DNA of 64,000 nt, taken from Nitzschia sp. pyKryTriq1. Taxonomy: Eukaryota > Bacillariophyta > Bacillariophyceae > Bacillariales > Bacillariaceae. The number at the start of each line of letters is the position of its first letter. Position 1 is the stretch's first letter. The notes under the pieces are model-generated. The model saw only the letters and a list, made by a program, of their open reading frames with translations, did no database searches and was not told the DNA's origin. Of the stretch, positions 30,049-39,739 are shown piece by piece. The DNA is taken from the NCBI GenBank assembly GCA_956465555.1, contig OY101131.1:385469-449468 (forward strand), in the 5' to 3' direction. The position numbers and the translations under genes were made by a program.

Positions 30049-31728
30049 ATGATGCACACTACCTTCGATTACATTAAGATGGCCTACTCCATGTTCTTGG
30101 TCATATTTTCGATCGTCATCGTTACCGCGTTGATGTTCGATAAAAACACCAAGATGTCCGCCGACGTCAGCCCCGCCGTCGCCCTCATCGTCATGTGGGT
30201 CGGTATCACCTGGATGTCCATGGTCGAGGGAGGACAGTGCTCCATGGTTGGTCTTCCCCCCGTCAACCGCGAGCTTTACAAGGAATCTCACCCCATCACG
30301 TACAAGATCTGCTCGCTCGGACACAAGGGAGACAATTTGGACCGATACCTCATGGGACGTCAGTTCATGGTCATCTTCATCAACTTCACCATCAGTTTGT
30401 GCGGAGCTCCTCTTGCGGGTGCCGAGGCTCTCGGTCTTCCCGACTGGATCCAAAGCATCTTCCTCGGATCTGGTATCGCCATGGTCTTGACTGTCGTCAC
30501 TGTTGGACAGCTCACCGCCCAAGTCAACGCCTCGCACTGCATGCTTGACTACATCAACACCCACTTCATGACCTTTACACTCTATGTGACCTTGATCATC
30601 GAGGTGACCGGTGTCATGCACACGTGCTACTTGATCCAATACTTCTTCTACTGGCTCGCCGGAAAGCCCGTCGTCACCCACGAAGCACCCCGCACCGAAG
30701 CCCAAGCTATCTTCTTTTACGGACGTTGCGTGTGGTCTCTCGCCATCCTTGGCTTTTCTTTGGCCGTCACTCTTGACGCTCTCTTTAAAGGACAGACCAC
30801 CATGTGGCCTGGTGTCCCCAACGGTGTCGCCGTCGTCCTCTTCTTCTTGCTCATGTCCGTGGTCGGTTTGTTGGAGGGTATGCAAATTGCCTTCTTCGCC
30901 GTCTCCAAGCTTCAAAAGAAGGAGCGTGGTGAGCACCCCATGGCCATGAGGACCTGCGAGCTCTTGTTCCGCGGTGAGGGACGCAACCTTCCCGGATTCA
31001 TGGTCGGTCGTCAAATGTGCGTCACCCTCTGCTTCTTCGTCATTGCCCGTGTTACCACTTTGAATGTTGAGATCGGAGTCGACGAAAACATCTTTGGTGT
31101 CTCGGACAGCATCCAAAAGTTCTTCAACATGGGATTCCTCGGAGCCATCATCACCACTATCCTCGGATCCATCTCGTGGCAATTGGTCGCCTCGGCCTTC
31201 CCCTTGGAGTTCTTGTCGAACCCCTTGGTCTTTGTCTTCCTCAAGTTGTGCTTGTGGTTGGAAGCCACCGGTATCTGCGCCGGAGCCTGGTTCTTGGGTA
31301 TCATCCACAAGAAGGTTGCTGGATTCCAACTCGATGAAGTTTACATTGGAACTCCTGAAGAGCGTGCCGCCATGAACAAGGCCGACTTGTCGTCCGAGAA
31401 GGGCGACGATGTTGCCGAACCCCATTTGGGAACCAACGTGCTCAACTACGCTCCTGGAGCCAAGCACATTCCCGTCGAATGGCAAAGCCAGCAGTTTATC
31501 AACTCACGCTCCTTTTCGGAACGTCGTGCCGATATCTTGGCCAACATTAAGGACCTTCGGGAACAAATTACCAAGTCGGAGACCAAGGACGAAAAGGAAG
31601 CCTTTGAATCTGGCCTGGAAATGGAAATCTCGGCGCTCAAGAAGCTCAACGAAGAGCAATCCGGAGATGAGGGTCACCAAGATACGACAGAATCCGAGCC
31701 AGTCATGGTCGGTGAGGATGCCGTCTAA
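30049..31728 (+). CDS. SIT: Silicic acid transporter (SIT)
   Basis: A 559-residue, intronless silicon transporter, the plasma-membrane protein that imports silicic acid with sodium for frustule building. It has ten hydrophobic spans between about 10 and 445. The two repeat halves each carry the diagnostic motif pair: EGGQ at 60-63 with GRQ at 103-105, and EGMQ at 276-279 with GRQ at 320-322. CMLD at 164-167 is the motif reported in pennate diatom SITs. The C-terminal 110 residues are cytosolic and include a coiled coil (ILANIKDLREQITKSETK, then LKKLNEEQ), as in other SITs. The start context CCACCATGATG is strong. Codon use is biased to C- or G-ending codons, far more than in neighbours, suggesting high expression. 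A long open frame exists on the opposite strand only because of this bias. Confidence 0.97.
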   Translation: MMHTTFDYIKMAYSMFLVIFSIVIVTALMFDKNTKMSADVSPAVALIVMWVGITWMSMVEGGQCSMVGLPPVNRELYKESHPITYKICSLGHKGDNLDRYLMGRQFMVIFINFTISLCGAPLAGAEALGLPDWIQSIFLGSGIAMVLTVVTVGQLTAQVNASHCMLDYINTHFMTFTLYVTLIIEVTGVMHTCYLIQYFFYWLAGKPVVTHEAPRTEAQAIFFYGRCVWSLAILGFSLAVTLDALFKGQTTMWPGVPNGVAVVLFFLLMSVVGLLEGMQIAFFAVSKLQKKERGEHPMAMRTCELLFRGEGRNLPGFMVGRQMCVTLCFFVIARVTTLNVEIGVDENIFGVSDSIQKFFNMGFLGAIITTILGSISWQLVASAFPLEFLSNPLVFVFLKLCLWLEATGICAGAWFLGIIHKKVAGFQLDEVYIGTPEERAAMNKADLSSEKGDDVAEPHLGTNVLNYAPGAKHIPVEWQSQQFINSRSFSERRADILANIKDLREQITKSETKDEKEAFESGLEMEISALKKLNEEQSGDEGHQDTTESEPVMVGEDAV

Positions 31729-32277
31729 GAGTCTTGTTGTCTTTTCGACAATATTTTGTCTGGATCTGGAATATTTGTTTTTGTGGCCTTGACATGTACG
31801 AGGCGTAAACAGATTCCAAGACGACCGACTCACTCTTTTCCCCCGAAAGAGCTATATGATAGAAGACGCGAAGCAAGCGCTGCCTTTCGTATCAATTTTG
31901 TAAATTATATAATTATACCTGGAAATCAAATGCACTCTTCTTTCCATAGACTAGTCTAGTCTACTCGTATTCTACTTCAGTAGTTTATTCCCTTTTTGCT
32001 ACAGTATTACTTCCATTGAATGCGGGAGCCCTCGTGGCCTATCGTTCGTCGCCTTGTGCGAGAAGGTGTTCGAGCTGAGAGCTGAGCCCAGCATGAATAT
32101 CAGGAAACGCGCAGCCAAAAGCAGAATGCTTTTTCTCTTCACAAGATAGGCCGCGAGCAACCAGTTATTGCTCGAGAGTAAAACGAAGCATCCCTCCTCT
32201 CTCAGCACCACAAGAAGTAAACACACAGTTTCTGAAGTTGTCTTGCTACTCTACTAGAGTGCTGCTACTAGCTAGTA
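31729..32277. other. SIT 3' flank and spacer
   Basis: Probably the SIT 3' UTR up to about 31950 (AT-rich, TTATATAATTATACC), then spacer with CTAGTCTAGTCTAC and TACTCTACTAGAG strings. No gene seen. Confidence 0.5.
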
Positions 32278-32907
32278 TCAGTATGCAATTGTCTTCTGTT
32301 CCACCCAAACTCGCCTCGCCGTCCACTCCGCCGGTTCGTCTTCTTGCCAGTCAAAGAGATCCCCACTATCTTCATCATCTTCGTCCTCCTCTTCTTCCTC
32401 CTCCTCCTCACCGTACTGGTAGGCTTCGTCTTTCGCTGCTCGATTCGCATCTTTCAGTTGCGCATAGACTCCAATGATCTCCGTATCTTCCGTCTCGTGG
32501 CCGGAACTCTCGCCCCACTTGTCATTTTGCAAGGGATAGTTGCAAGTCAGAACAATGTAGACTTCGTTCAAGCGACCACGATGGGACGTCGAAGATGCCG
32601 GAGGAGGCGCATTGCGTGGCGCCAAGGCCGGGGCAGGATTCACCTTCACGATCTGGATTTCATCATCATCATCACCCTCGTCATCATCATCACCCTCGTC
32701 ATCATCATCATCCTCAGCAGCGGCGGCAGCAACGACAGCAGCAACGGGAGCAACGGCATTATTACTAGCAACAGCGGCGGAAGCAACGCCAGCAGCAGCA
32801 GCAGCAGCAGCTGAAGCTACGGCATCACCATCATCATCATCTTCAGCGGGACGAGGCCGCTTGTTGCTCGAAATAATATTGTTTTCGGTCTCTTCAGTAG
32901 TGGACAT
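32278..32907 (-). CDS. Acidic low-complexity protein of unknown function
   Basis: A 209-residue protein. The N-terminal half is alanine runs and aspartate/glutamate runs (AAAAAAAGVASAAVASNN; EDDDDDEGDDDDEGDDDD), encoded by GCA/GCT and GAT repeats that are likely to vary between alleles. After NPAPALAPRNAPPPAS comes a compact region, LNEVYIVLTCNYPLQND, then EDTEIIGVYAQLKDANRAAKDEAY, which looks like a small alpha/beta motif (strand, then GVYxxLxDANxAA helix) seen in assorted uncharacterised eukaryotic proteins. It ends after WTARRVWVEQKTIAY. There is no signal, so it is probably nuclear or cytosolic. A basic patch (NKRPRPAE) near residue 16 might serve nuclear import. Confidence 0.65.
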   Translation of the reverse strand: MSTTEETENNIISSNKRPRPAEDDDDGDAVASAAAAAAAGVASAAVASNNAVAPVAAVVAAAAAEDDDDDEGDDDDEGDDDDEIQIVKVNPAPALAPRNAPPPASSTSHRGRLNEVYIVLTCNYPLQNDKWGESSGHETEDTEIIGVYAQLKDANRAAKDEAYQYGEEEEEEEEDEDDEDSGDLFDWQEDEPAEWTARRVWVEQKTIAY

Positions 32908-33373
32908 GGCAACGATTTATTTCGTTTCTTTACAAACTGAAATCTTGAGAAGAAGAATAGTATCACAGTGACGCTTCTTTGTCGCCTTTCTTGTCATTTT
33001 TTTGTCAGAAAAAGAGGCAAAAATGCATACTGTACCTGCTACCGGTATGCGGCTTGGCTACCCCCAACGAACGAAGGACAGACAAGAAGTCGAACGAACA
33101 CCCAAACCCGAAACCGATACCAAGAGAGACGACCGATGAACCTCATAAGATCATCGAGTCAACCTCGGTATCGCAAATCCCAACTTCGGAATTCTAGATT
33201 AATTAGCTTTAAAAGCAACTTTCAAACCATTCAATGGCGCAGCGCAACCTAGTAACCCGAAGTGGAAGGATTTCCTCCAGAAGCGGATCCAACAGGACGG
33301 ATCATGGGCGAAGGCGAAATCGGAGGTACCACTCGACAATCTTGAACCGACGAACAACACAACAACCGAAACG
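32908..33373. other. Intergenic region before an orphan frame
   Basis: No gene is supported between the acidic-protein start and about 33205. From there to 33373 a frame continuous with the next entry is open but lacks a start codon. CTACCGGTATG occurs at 33039-33049. Confidence 0.4.
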
Positions 33374-33706
33374 ATGAAGCTCGAGGTAGCAGCCTCAGGT
33401 GGAGACGCCACAATGTTGGTAGCCTTGAACGAAGGAGAAGTCAAATTCGTCCACAACATTACCTTGGCGAAGACCCAAGAGGGCTTCGTCTTGGTACGTG
33501 TTACTGGGTTGGGTCACCTCGGGACTTTTCTCACCATCACCGACGACGCGATCGAAGGGACTTTCAACCCCACCACTCGTAGGGTGGGAAAAGCTCCAGG
33601 TGTAGACGAACTCTTCGGCGCCACGTCATCGGCGACCTTAGCAACCTCGCTGAGGACATGGTCGACCTTTCAGGAACCGACGCGAACAACCAAGGCGACG
33701 AGATGA
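33374..33706 (+). CDS. Orphan open frame, possible relic
   Basis: Encodes 110 residues from an ATG; the same frame is open back to about 33206 (PKWKDFLQKRIQQDGSWAKA, then SEVPLDNLEP), so the coding segment may be about 165 residues or part of a larger lost gene. It contains strand-like segments (TMLVALNEGEVKFVHNI; EGFVLVRVTGLGHLGTFLTI). I recognise no family. The context (no neighbours, no introns, GAAGGA/ACGACG-rich coding) suggests a relic of a mobile element or a decayed gene rather than a live host gene. Confidence 0.3.
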   Translation: MKLEVAASGGDATMLVALNEGEVKFVHNITLAKTQEGFVLVRVTGLGHLGTFLTITDDAIEGTFNPTTRRVGKAPGVDELFGATSSATLATSLRTWSTFQEPTRTTKATR

Positions 33707-34282
33707 GGCTGGATTTCTAGTTCAATGGCCGCCCGCCATCCCTTCACACCTTGACAAGGACGAGGCAAGGAGATGTACCCAAGGGTATCCCCGAGAGAGG
33801 ACGATCCTGCTACGCAAATCGGAATCGATCAGGGGCATAGGCCAACGAATTATTTCACTAACAGTACTATACCATCGGTCTACAGTGTCCGAGAGAGTTG
33901 AGGGTTTGTTGGCGCCTGCGCCACGCATTGTGAGCAGGCATGCGTGTTAGTCGACTCGGTCGAACATCCGAATCCGCCACTCGTCCGCTCGCTCGCGAAT
34001 CTACTCTACTTGTACTCTAGTAATAGTGGAGCAATGGCAACATGAATATCTACTATTTTATGATTCCATTGATGATAGCTAGCCACAGGACAGCGACACT
34101 GTGATCTACAGGGAGAGGTTAAGAACTTGGGAAGAGTGACAGGGACGTAGCTGGCTGATTTGCATGATGTAATAGAGAAAGGGTGAAGAATGTTTTGTCA
34201 GTGAAGAAGGAGACCACGAAAAGATGGGAATTCTGGTCGTATGAGCTGTATTATCTAATACTCTCTCTATAGCTACATTCCA
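33707..34282. other. Intergenic region, no gene supported
   Basis: Contains TACTCTAGTAATAGTGG and CTCTCTCTATAG strings but no domain-bearing frame. The part nearest 34282 is the 3' flank of the CRAL-TRIO gene. Confidence 0.4.
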
Positions 34283-35518
34283 TCAGATGATTCGGTGGGG
34301 CACTCCAATGACGACATTGGTCGGCGGTGGGGAGGAAGACGCTGGGGTTTGTTGTTGCTGCAGACGACTGCCACCAACACCACTTGTTTCTTCATCCTCA
34401 TCATTACTATTATTCAATCCATTTTCTCCATCATCATCATCTTCTTCTTCATCATCATTGGGCTCGTGTTCTTCTTCATCATAGTCTAAACTTTCCACGT
34501 ATTGTTGTTCGAGTTGCAATTCTCGTTCTCGCACTGGACCATGCAACCATTCCACAAATTGTTCCTTGGTAAATTGACCACCCATGGCGACTGGAAGATT
34601 CGATGTTTCCATTCCATATTCGTTCAAATCTATGGCACATTCTTGCGTCGTACCTCTATGAATTTGAAAGCGTTGCCGAATAGGTCGCGTCATGAAATAT
34701 CTCACAAAGGGCAAGACGAGTTGAAAGCAAGATTTGGCGCCCGGGGGTGTCGTCATGTGATAGGCCCGGGTCGTGACGGGATGATACCCGGTAAAGAAAT
34801 AGGCGACGCATTTGAGAAATTTGCGATCATAATGGGCCAATGTATAATGTTTGGTATCTGCGACGACCACCAGCCCGAGCTTCCCCACAGTCTCGGGCCG
34901 GGTCGCAAGGGCCAACGATAACATGTAAAAGGTGACGCGTGCCATGGCGAGTCGATCCGCACTGCCATTCGATAACAATGGAACCGGTGGGACTTGAAAA
35001 CAAAGAATGCCTCGACCATGCTTGTCTTCTTTCGGCAACAAACAACAAAATCCCGTCTCCAACAGTTCCACGTCGGCGGGGGTCAATGCCCCATCCCCCG
35101 TCGCCGTCAGGGGCAGCCAGGCACGCTCTCCAAACAACCACTTTCGCAATTCCCAATAATTCACAAATCGTTCGGCAGCGGGCCATGGTTCGTGCTGTTC
35201 GGCCTGTAAAAAGAGTTCCGGATTGGATTCCGTTTCGACCAAAAGAGGAGCTCGTTCGAGCGCTTCCAGATAACCCTCTTTTTCTTCAAAGGGAACTTCG
35301 TCCAAAGCTTGACGAAAATCATCGAGTAGCAACTCATATTCATTGCAGTCCTTGGATGCTTTTGACGTTGCTGTTATTGTTGCTGCTGTTGTTGCTGCTG
35401 ATGTTTCTCCCCACACATCGGCACGGGCGGCTTTCAACTCCTCTTCGCTGTACGTCTCTTGTTCCAACAGTGCGTCCTCGTCTGTAAATTGCGGTGCCGT
35501 GATGGAAAGTGCGGACAT
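34283..35518 (-). CDS. CRAL-TRIO (Sec14-like) lipid-binding protein
   Basis: A 411-residue soluble protein. An N-terminal acidic segment (FTDEDALLEQETYSEEELKAAR) and an Ala/Thr linker precede a helical CRAL-TRIO-N-like part (AERFVNYWELRKWLFGERAW near 125). The lipid-binding lobe runs from about 145 to 300: GFCCLLPKEDKHGRGILCFQ (the D-xx-GR motif), MARVTFYMLSLAL, LGLVVVADTKHYTLAHYD, FLKCVAYFFTGYHPVTTRAYHM, VLPFVRYFM and IRQRFQIHRG. These match the Sec14 order of strand, gate helix and string motif. Such proteins exchange phosphatidylinositol and other lipids between membranes. The C-terminal 80 residues are acidic and Gln/Pro-rich. The ligand is unknown; the assignment rests on pattern. Confidence 0.68.
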   Translation of the reverse strand: MSALSITAPQFTDEDALLEQETYSEEELKAARADVWGETSAATTAATITATSKASKDCNEYELLLDDFRQALDEVPFEEKEGYLEALERAPLLVETESNPELFLQAEQHEPWPAAERFVNYWELRKWLFGERAWLPLTATGDGALTPADVELLETGFCCLLPKEDKHGRGILCFQVPPVPLLSNGSADRLAMARVTFYMLSLALATRPETVGKLGLVVVADTKHYTLAHYDRKFLKCVAYFFTGYHPVTTRAYHMTTPPGAKSCFQLVLPFVRYFMTRPIRQRFQIHRGTTQECAIDLNEYGMETSNLPVAMGGQFTKEQFVEWLHGPVRERELQLEQQYVESLDYDEEEHEPNDDEEEDDDDGENGLNNSNDEDEETSGVGGSRLQQQQTPASSSPPPTNVVIGVPHRII

Positions 35519-36173
35519 GATGGTCGACTATTCTTTCCTTCGTGCTTCTATTGGTGATGTAAGATGATGGAATTTGGCAGCATGGTCGAATGGATGAATA
35601 CAATGAATATACTCTGGACAATAAGCAGTGCAGGTTGATGGTTGATGGTTGATGATTGATGCACTGCAACTACTTGACATCATGGGTATTTTGTGCGCTT
35701 TTTGTGGGTGTCGGGGGGCGGATGCGTCGATGCGATGGAAAACGCAGCGACGGACGGGCTGAAAATGATTCCAACTTTTACTTCCACCTTCCACTTCTTC
35801 GTGCAGCAGCAGCAGGCAGCGTTCCGCCTTCCGCGTTGTGCGTCAGGGGCGGATGTCCGGCGCGATGATGTAGAAATCACGTAGAAATTGTACTGCGAAT
35901 TGTATAAACTAGCTCGACAGACGCGCGATATTCTTCCTTCCTCATTCATTCATTCATTTATCCCTCTCCGCGTCGCCCACGCATCCCTACGATGTACCGG
36001 GTACCGGTACCTGGTATACATAGGTACTGGTACAGTAGGGTATTACATTCTTCTTTCATTTCTCCATTCATTCACTTGACCGAGACAGTACAGTACAGCC
36101 AGTTGTTTTACTACTCGTACATGCCTCAAGTAGCAACCGCAAGCCAATAGTTGCTAGTTGTCAGATATATACA
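35519..36173. other. Divergent promoter of CRAL-TRIO and NIPA-like genes
   Basis: No gene. Holds TCATTCATTCATTCATT repeats at 35940-35960 and the palindromic string TACCGGGTACCGGTACCTGGTA at about 35995-36016, about 160 bases before the next start codon. Confidence 0.5.
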
Positions 36174-38300
36174 ATGTCGGGTCTGGTGTTTCAGCAATCC
36201 ATTATCATTTGCAGTGCACTGGCTGCCTGTGGAGGAATCTTGGAGGTGCGATCGTACATGTTTGTTGTGTGTGTGTGTGTGTGCGTCCGGCCATGTCGCA
36301 TTCATGATCTATCTTATTTCTTGTCTTATCTTCTGGTACTTTTCTTTTTTTAATTTTCTTTTTTTAAATAATTTTTTAAAAAGGTGTTTGCCACGGCGGT
36401 CTTGGCGTATCCTGCATCACGAAGTGTGGAAGGATTCGAGTGGACGGACCGGCAATTGAAAGGATGTTTGGCCGCCAATATCATTCTACAAATTTTAGCC
36501 AGTATATCAGGGAATCTCTGTGCTACTTGGTTTGGACCCGTCGCGATCGGTACGTGCTATGTATATACTATACTAATCTGTAGTGACGACTGGTCTGGTT
36601 CCATCCTCACTTCCTTGTTCCTTTCAACGACGAACATTCGAACCATTCATTCCTTCCAAAAAAAAGTCGGACCGATTTTCTTTGCGGCTCAATTGCTGGC
36701 CAACTTGATCGTCTTTTGGATTGTGTTGGGACTTGAGGCGTTTAGTCGCGAAATGCAAATTGGGACGTATGTGATTGTCGTAGCGGTGGTCTTGCTCATT
36801 GTGAATGGACCCGGCTCGCAAGATTATGGCGATACTACCTTTGAAGAGTTGATTACGCAATCTTATGCCTTGATTTGGGCGTCTCTTTTGTTGGGTGCCA
36901 TGTTGTTTACGGGAGTTTGCATGACGATTTTGGATATGCATAAACAACCGCGGTGGTTTAAATATGGAGTCCTACTCACGGCCCGAGCGACGGGCTTTTC
37001 ATTGAATTTGAGTACCGGAAAAGGCATGGTCATGCCATCCAGTACCTTTTGGTTGAGCATGAATATTGCCATCAAGATAGTGTCCGGAATGATCTATACG
37101 AGGGCCATTGTGATTCAGTCGACTGCAGTCGAACAAAAAGTCTTTGTTCCCATGAACGCTGCGATGATCATGTTGATCAATGCTCTCACAGGTATTATTA
37201 TTTGGGAAGATTGGAGAGTCGTGTCCAGCTGGGTGGGATATGTATGCGTCTTCTTACTATTGGCGCTGGGAATTGGACTCTTGTTGGGAGATTTGGGACT
37301 GTTGCAAGAAACGTCACCGGAAACCTTCATGGGAGCCCGTGTCTCGATGGTCTACAAGGACAACAGAAGGGAAATGTTGGATCGTCTCAAACACTTTGGG
37401 GGACAATTGGATTTGATAGAATCTGGAGACTCGTCGGAAGACATGGAACAACAACAACAACAACAAAAAGCACCAAGACGCGATACAGATCCCAAACCAT
37501 CGCTGGACATAAATGGTAGTCTATCGGAAAGTCGAAGAGCAGCAGCGTTACGGCGAACTATGACAGTAGGAGTTACCAATCCCTCGGCACCAGAGCCAAA
37601 CTCCCAAACCATGATTCCTCGTGCCAGCCATTTAAGATCCCAGTCGGACAGCTACTACGCCCGCCCATCAGTGCGCCCCCCCCGTCCGACCATGGGGGAC
37701 CAGCGTCGATCCAGCGTTTTGTTTCGGCCTCGGACCCATCAGCAAGCGTGGATGGCATTATATGAAGCGGCCGGTGCCACATCCCGCCGCAGCTCCGCAC
37801 AGTTTCAGAGTATTTCTCCACTCCTAAGCAAGAGTGAGGATGGGGAAAATGCCGGTGCCAGTGCCAGTGATCGTCGTCTTCGTCACAGGACGCCCTCCCC
37901 CTTTGAACAAGAACAGCATCAAGGAGATCCTCAACTACATCCTCCCCATTATCATCATCCACACACGGTGATGACGAATGGCAGCGGTGATAAAGGGCCT
38001 CGAAATAATAATGTCGTCGAAGCAACACCCAATGTCGCTGCTCTCTGGATGACGGAACATACTACTCCCAGTACCAACAATTTGCAGAATCTGCCTGAAA
38101 TTGACGGCAATGAACACGACAAGGTAGAGGTAGTGCGTGCACCCTCTCATGATGCAGCTTCCGCAGTTCTAGTGGGCACCGGAGAGGAACTTGAGCAACA
38201 GCAACAACAACAACAAGAAGAGCAGGGAAACGCAAACACAGCAGCTAGCTTCACCTTTGGAAATAAACAAGTGAAGGAAAAGCCAACAACGAAAGATTGA
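36174..38300 (+). CDS. NIPA-like magnesium transporter
   Basis: Three exons, 36174-36245, 36384-36549 and 36667-38300, give about 623 residues. Introns of 138 nt (phase 0) and 117 nt (phase 1) have GT-AG ends. The second is a multiple of three without a stop, so only family similarity (GPVAIVGPIFFAAQLLANLIVFW across the joint, in pieces) reveals it. About nine spans follow the NIPA/DUF803 layout: CSALAACGGILE in span 1, ISGNLCATWFGPVAIV, ANLIVFWIVLGLEAF, IGTYVIVVAVVLLIVNG, ASLLLGAMLFTGVC, MLINALTGIIIWEDW and VGYVCVFLLLALGIGLLLG. NIPA proteins carry Mg2+ across plasma or endosomal membranes. The last 300 residues are disordered, rich in Gln, His, Ser and Arg (RRSSAQF, RHRTPSPF), with CAACAA-coded Gln runs. 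Confidence 0.85.
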
Positions 38301-39025
38301 CGAACATTTTCTTGCTGAGTGGAATTGGAATTCTCTAGTACGACTGGACGAGATTCTTTTCCGACTTTGGATCCTCTGGTAAGTTCGGCTGGAAATAGCT
38401 ACTCAAGCTATCTGATTCTTACTCTACTACTTGTAGTAGTGTTTGGAGGCCCGAAAGGAGTGTGGAGGAGTCATCGTCGTCGTATATGGTCTGAGGTCTG
38501 ATTGATGAGATCTGAATGATTGACGTCTGAGGCCACGGTCTGACGGTCTGCCGTCAAACCGGAATAACAACAGGGAACCGAAGACAAGTTGAAATAAGAA
38601 ACCAGGCACTCCGCTTCTTGGCAAGACCATTAAGTATGGTTGCTGTCAACAAGCCTTGGTCATCCAGTTTGTTGAAACAATAGTGCCTCGTTAATAAGTG
38701 AATTACTTAATGTCGACTTCATCCGAACCTCAATGGAAGCGTCGATTTGTGCCTTCCTGCTGTTGAAGTTCTTTCACTCAGATCTCCATATTCTTTTTGA
38801 TACAGACACTAAATAAAACTGGCCTTTCAAACGCAACACTGCGTATGCCGGCGGAATGAACTAACGGTCGCTCGGTGGCCGAAGAAGAAATCATCATCAA
38901 TGAAGAATCCGAATTTGCGTTGCACGAATAAAGACCCGCCGGAGGAACACAGTCATCGTCTTCATCACAAAACAAAAACCACAAACTAAAACTGAACCCA
39001 CCGCCTGTCAACAGTCGCGTTGGAT
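38301..39025. other. Intergenic region, no gene supported
   Basis: GGTCTGA units are repeated imperfectly at 38489-38548 (GGTCTGAGGTCTGATTGATGA, ACGTCTGAGGCCACGGTCTG, in pieces). Otherwise no structure and no domain-bearing frame. The last 100 bases are likely the promoter and 5' UTR of the next gene. Confidence 0.45.
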
Positions 39026-39739
39026 ATGCAACGTCAAGACGAAAGCAACTCGATAAGATCCCAGTTACAATCCTCGCATAATACGCCGAATGTTTCTGCT
39101 ATGATGATACATCGGACAGGAATTCCCTACGGTCAGAATGGTGGTTTGGCAAGTTTCTCAGCATTCCCTAGTAACAACGTGGCACTTCGTGGCGCTGGAG
39201 GCCTCAATTCAAATCCAATGGCTCAATTTGCATCGCAGAGGCTACAAGGTCCATTCAACATCGGTGGATTTTCATTGAATTCATCGCTGAGTCTGCTTTC
39301 AGACATGGCTAACGTGAAAAAGCGAGTCGCGAGCGATGGCTTTCGAAATAGCATCGATGCCAACAAGCGACAGCGACTTTCGTCGCCTACTGTCCAGAAG
39401 GAGAGCCCGATTCTCATGCAGAGGTTATCTTCAATGTCAGGGGGGTTCCCCATGCCAAAATGGGGCGGAGTCAAGAAAAAGAAGCTGCAGTCGAACCAGA
39501 GGACAGATGAAGGAGTAGCAGCAGAGGAAGCAAAGAAGGTGTTGGCGAGACATGGGGCTTTTCCCATGCCTCCCCTTTCTGATGGGGGTTCTAGAAAACA
39601 GTCAGATTTATCGTTGAGGTCATATAGAGAGCTGTGGAAAGATACTGATGTAGATCTAAGGGAGGAAGTCTTGGCTAGGAAGCTGGAGAGAAGTTCTCTC
39701 GGAATTTCTCAACGGAAGCCCACAACGTCGTCGTTTTAA
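39026..39739 (+). CDS. Orphan protein with paired FPMP motifs, probably nuclear
   Basis: A 237-residue protein from the first ATG (a TTG two codons upstream is ignored). It is Ser/Asn/Gln-rich, with no signal or span. A basic cluster (NVKKRVASDGFRNSIDANKRQR) resembles a nuclear localisation signal. Two copies of a short motif occur: SGGFPMPKWGGVKKKK near 138 and RHGAFPMPPLSDGG near 176, both following helix-like Leu/Ser or Ala/Lys segments. The C-terminus has SYRELWKDTDVDLREEVLARKLER, a charged helix. I do not recognise a named domain; the composition suggests a chromatin- or transcription-associated protein. An upstream coding exon cannot be excluded. Confidence 0.6.
   Translation: MQRQDESNSIRSQLQSSHNTPNVSAMMIHRTGIPYGQNGGLASFSAFPSNNVALRGAGGLNSNPMAQFASQRLQGPFNIGGFSLNSSLSLLSDMANVKKRVASDGFRNSIDANKRQRLSSPTVQKESPILMQRLSSMSGGFPMPKWGGVKKKKLQSNQRTDEGVAAEEAKKVLARHGAFPMPPLSDGGSRKQSDLSLRSYRELWKDTDVDLREEVLARKLERSSLGISQRKPTTSSF

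Noticed and set aside
29947-31485. 512-codon open frame on the minus strand opposite the silicon transporter
   Set aside because: Acidic and His/Gly-rich nonsense composition with no domain; it is an effect of the strong codon bias of the SIT gene on the other strand.
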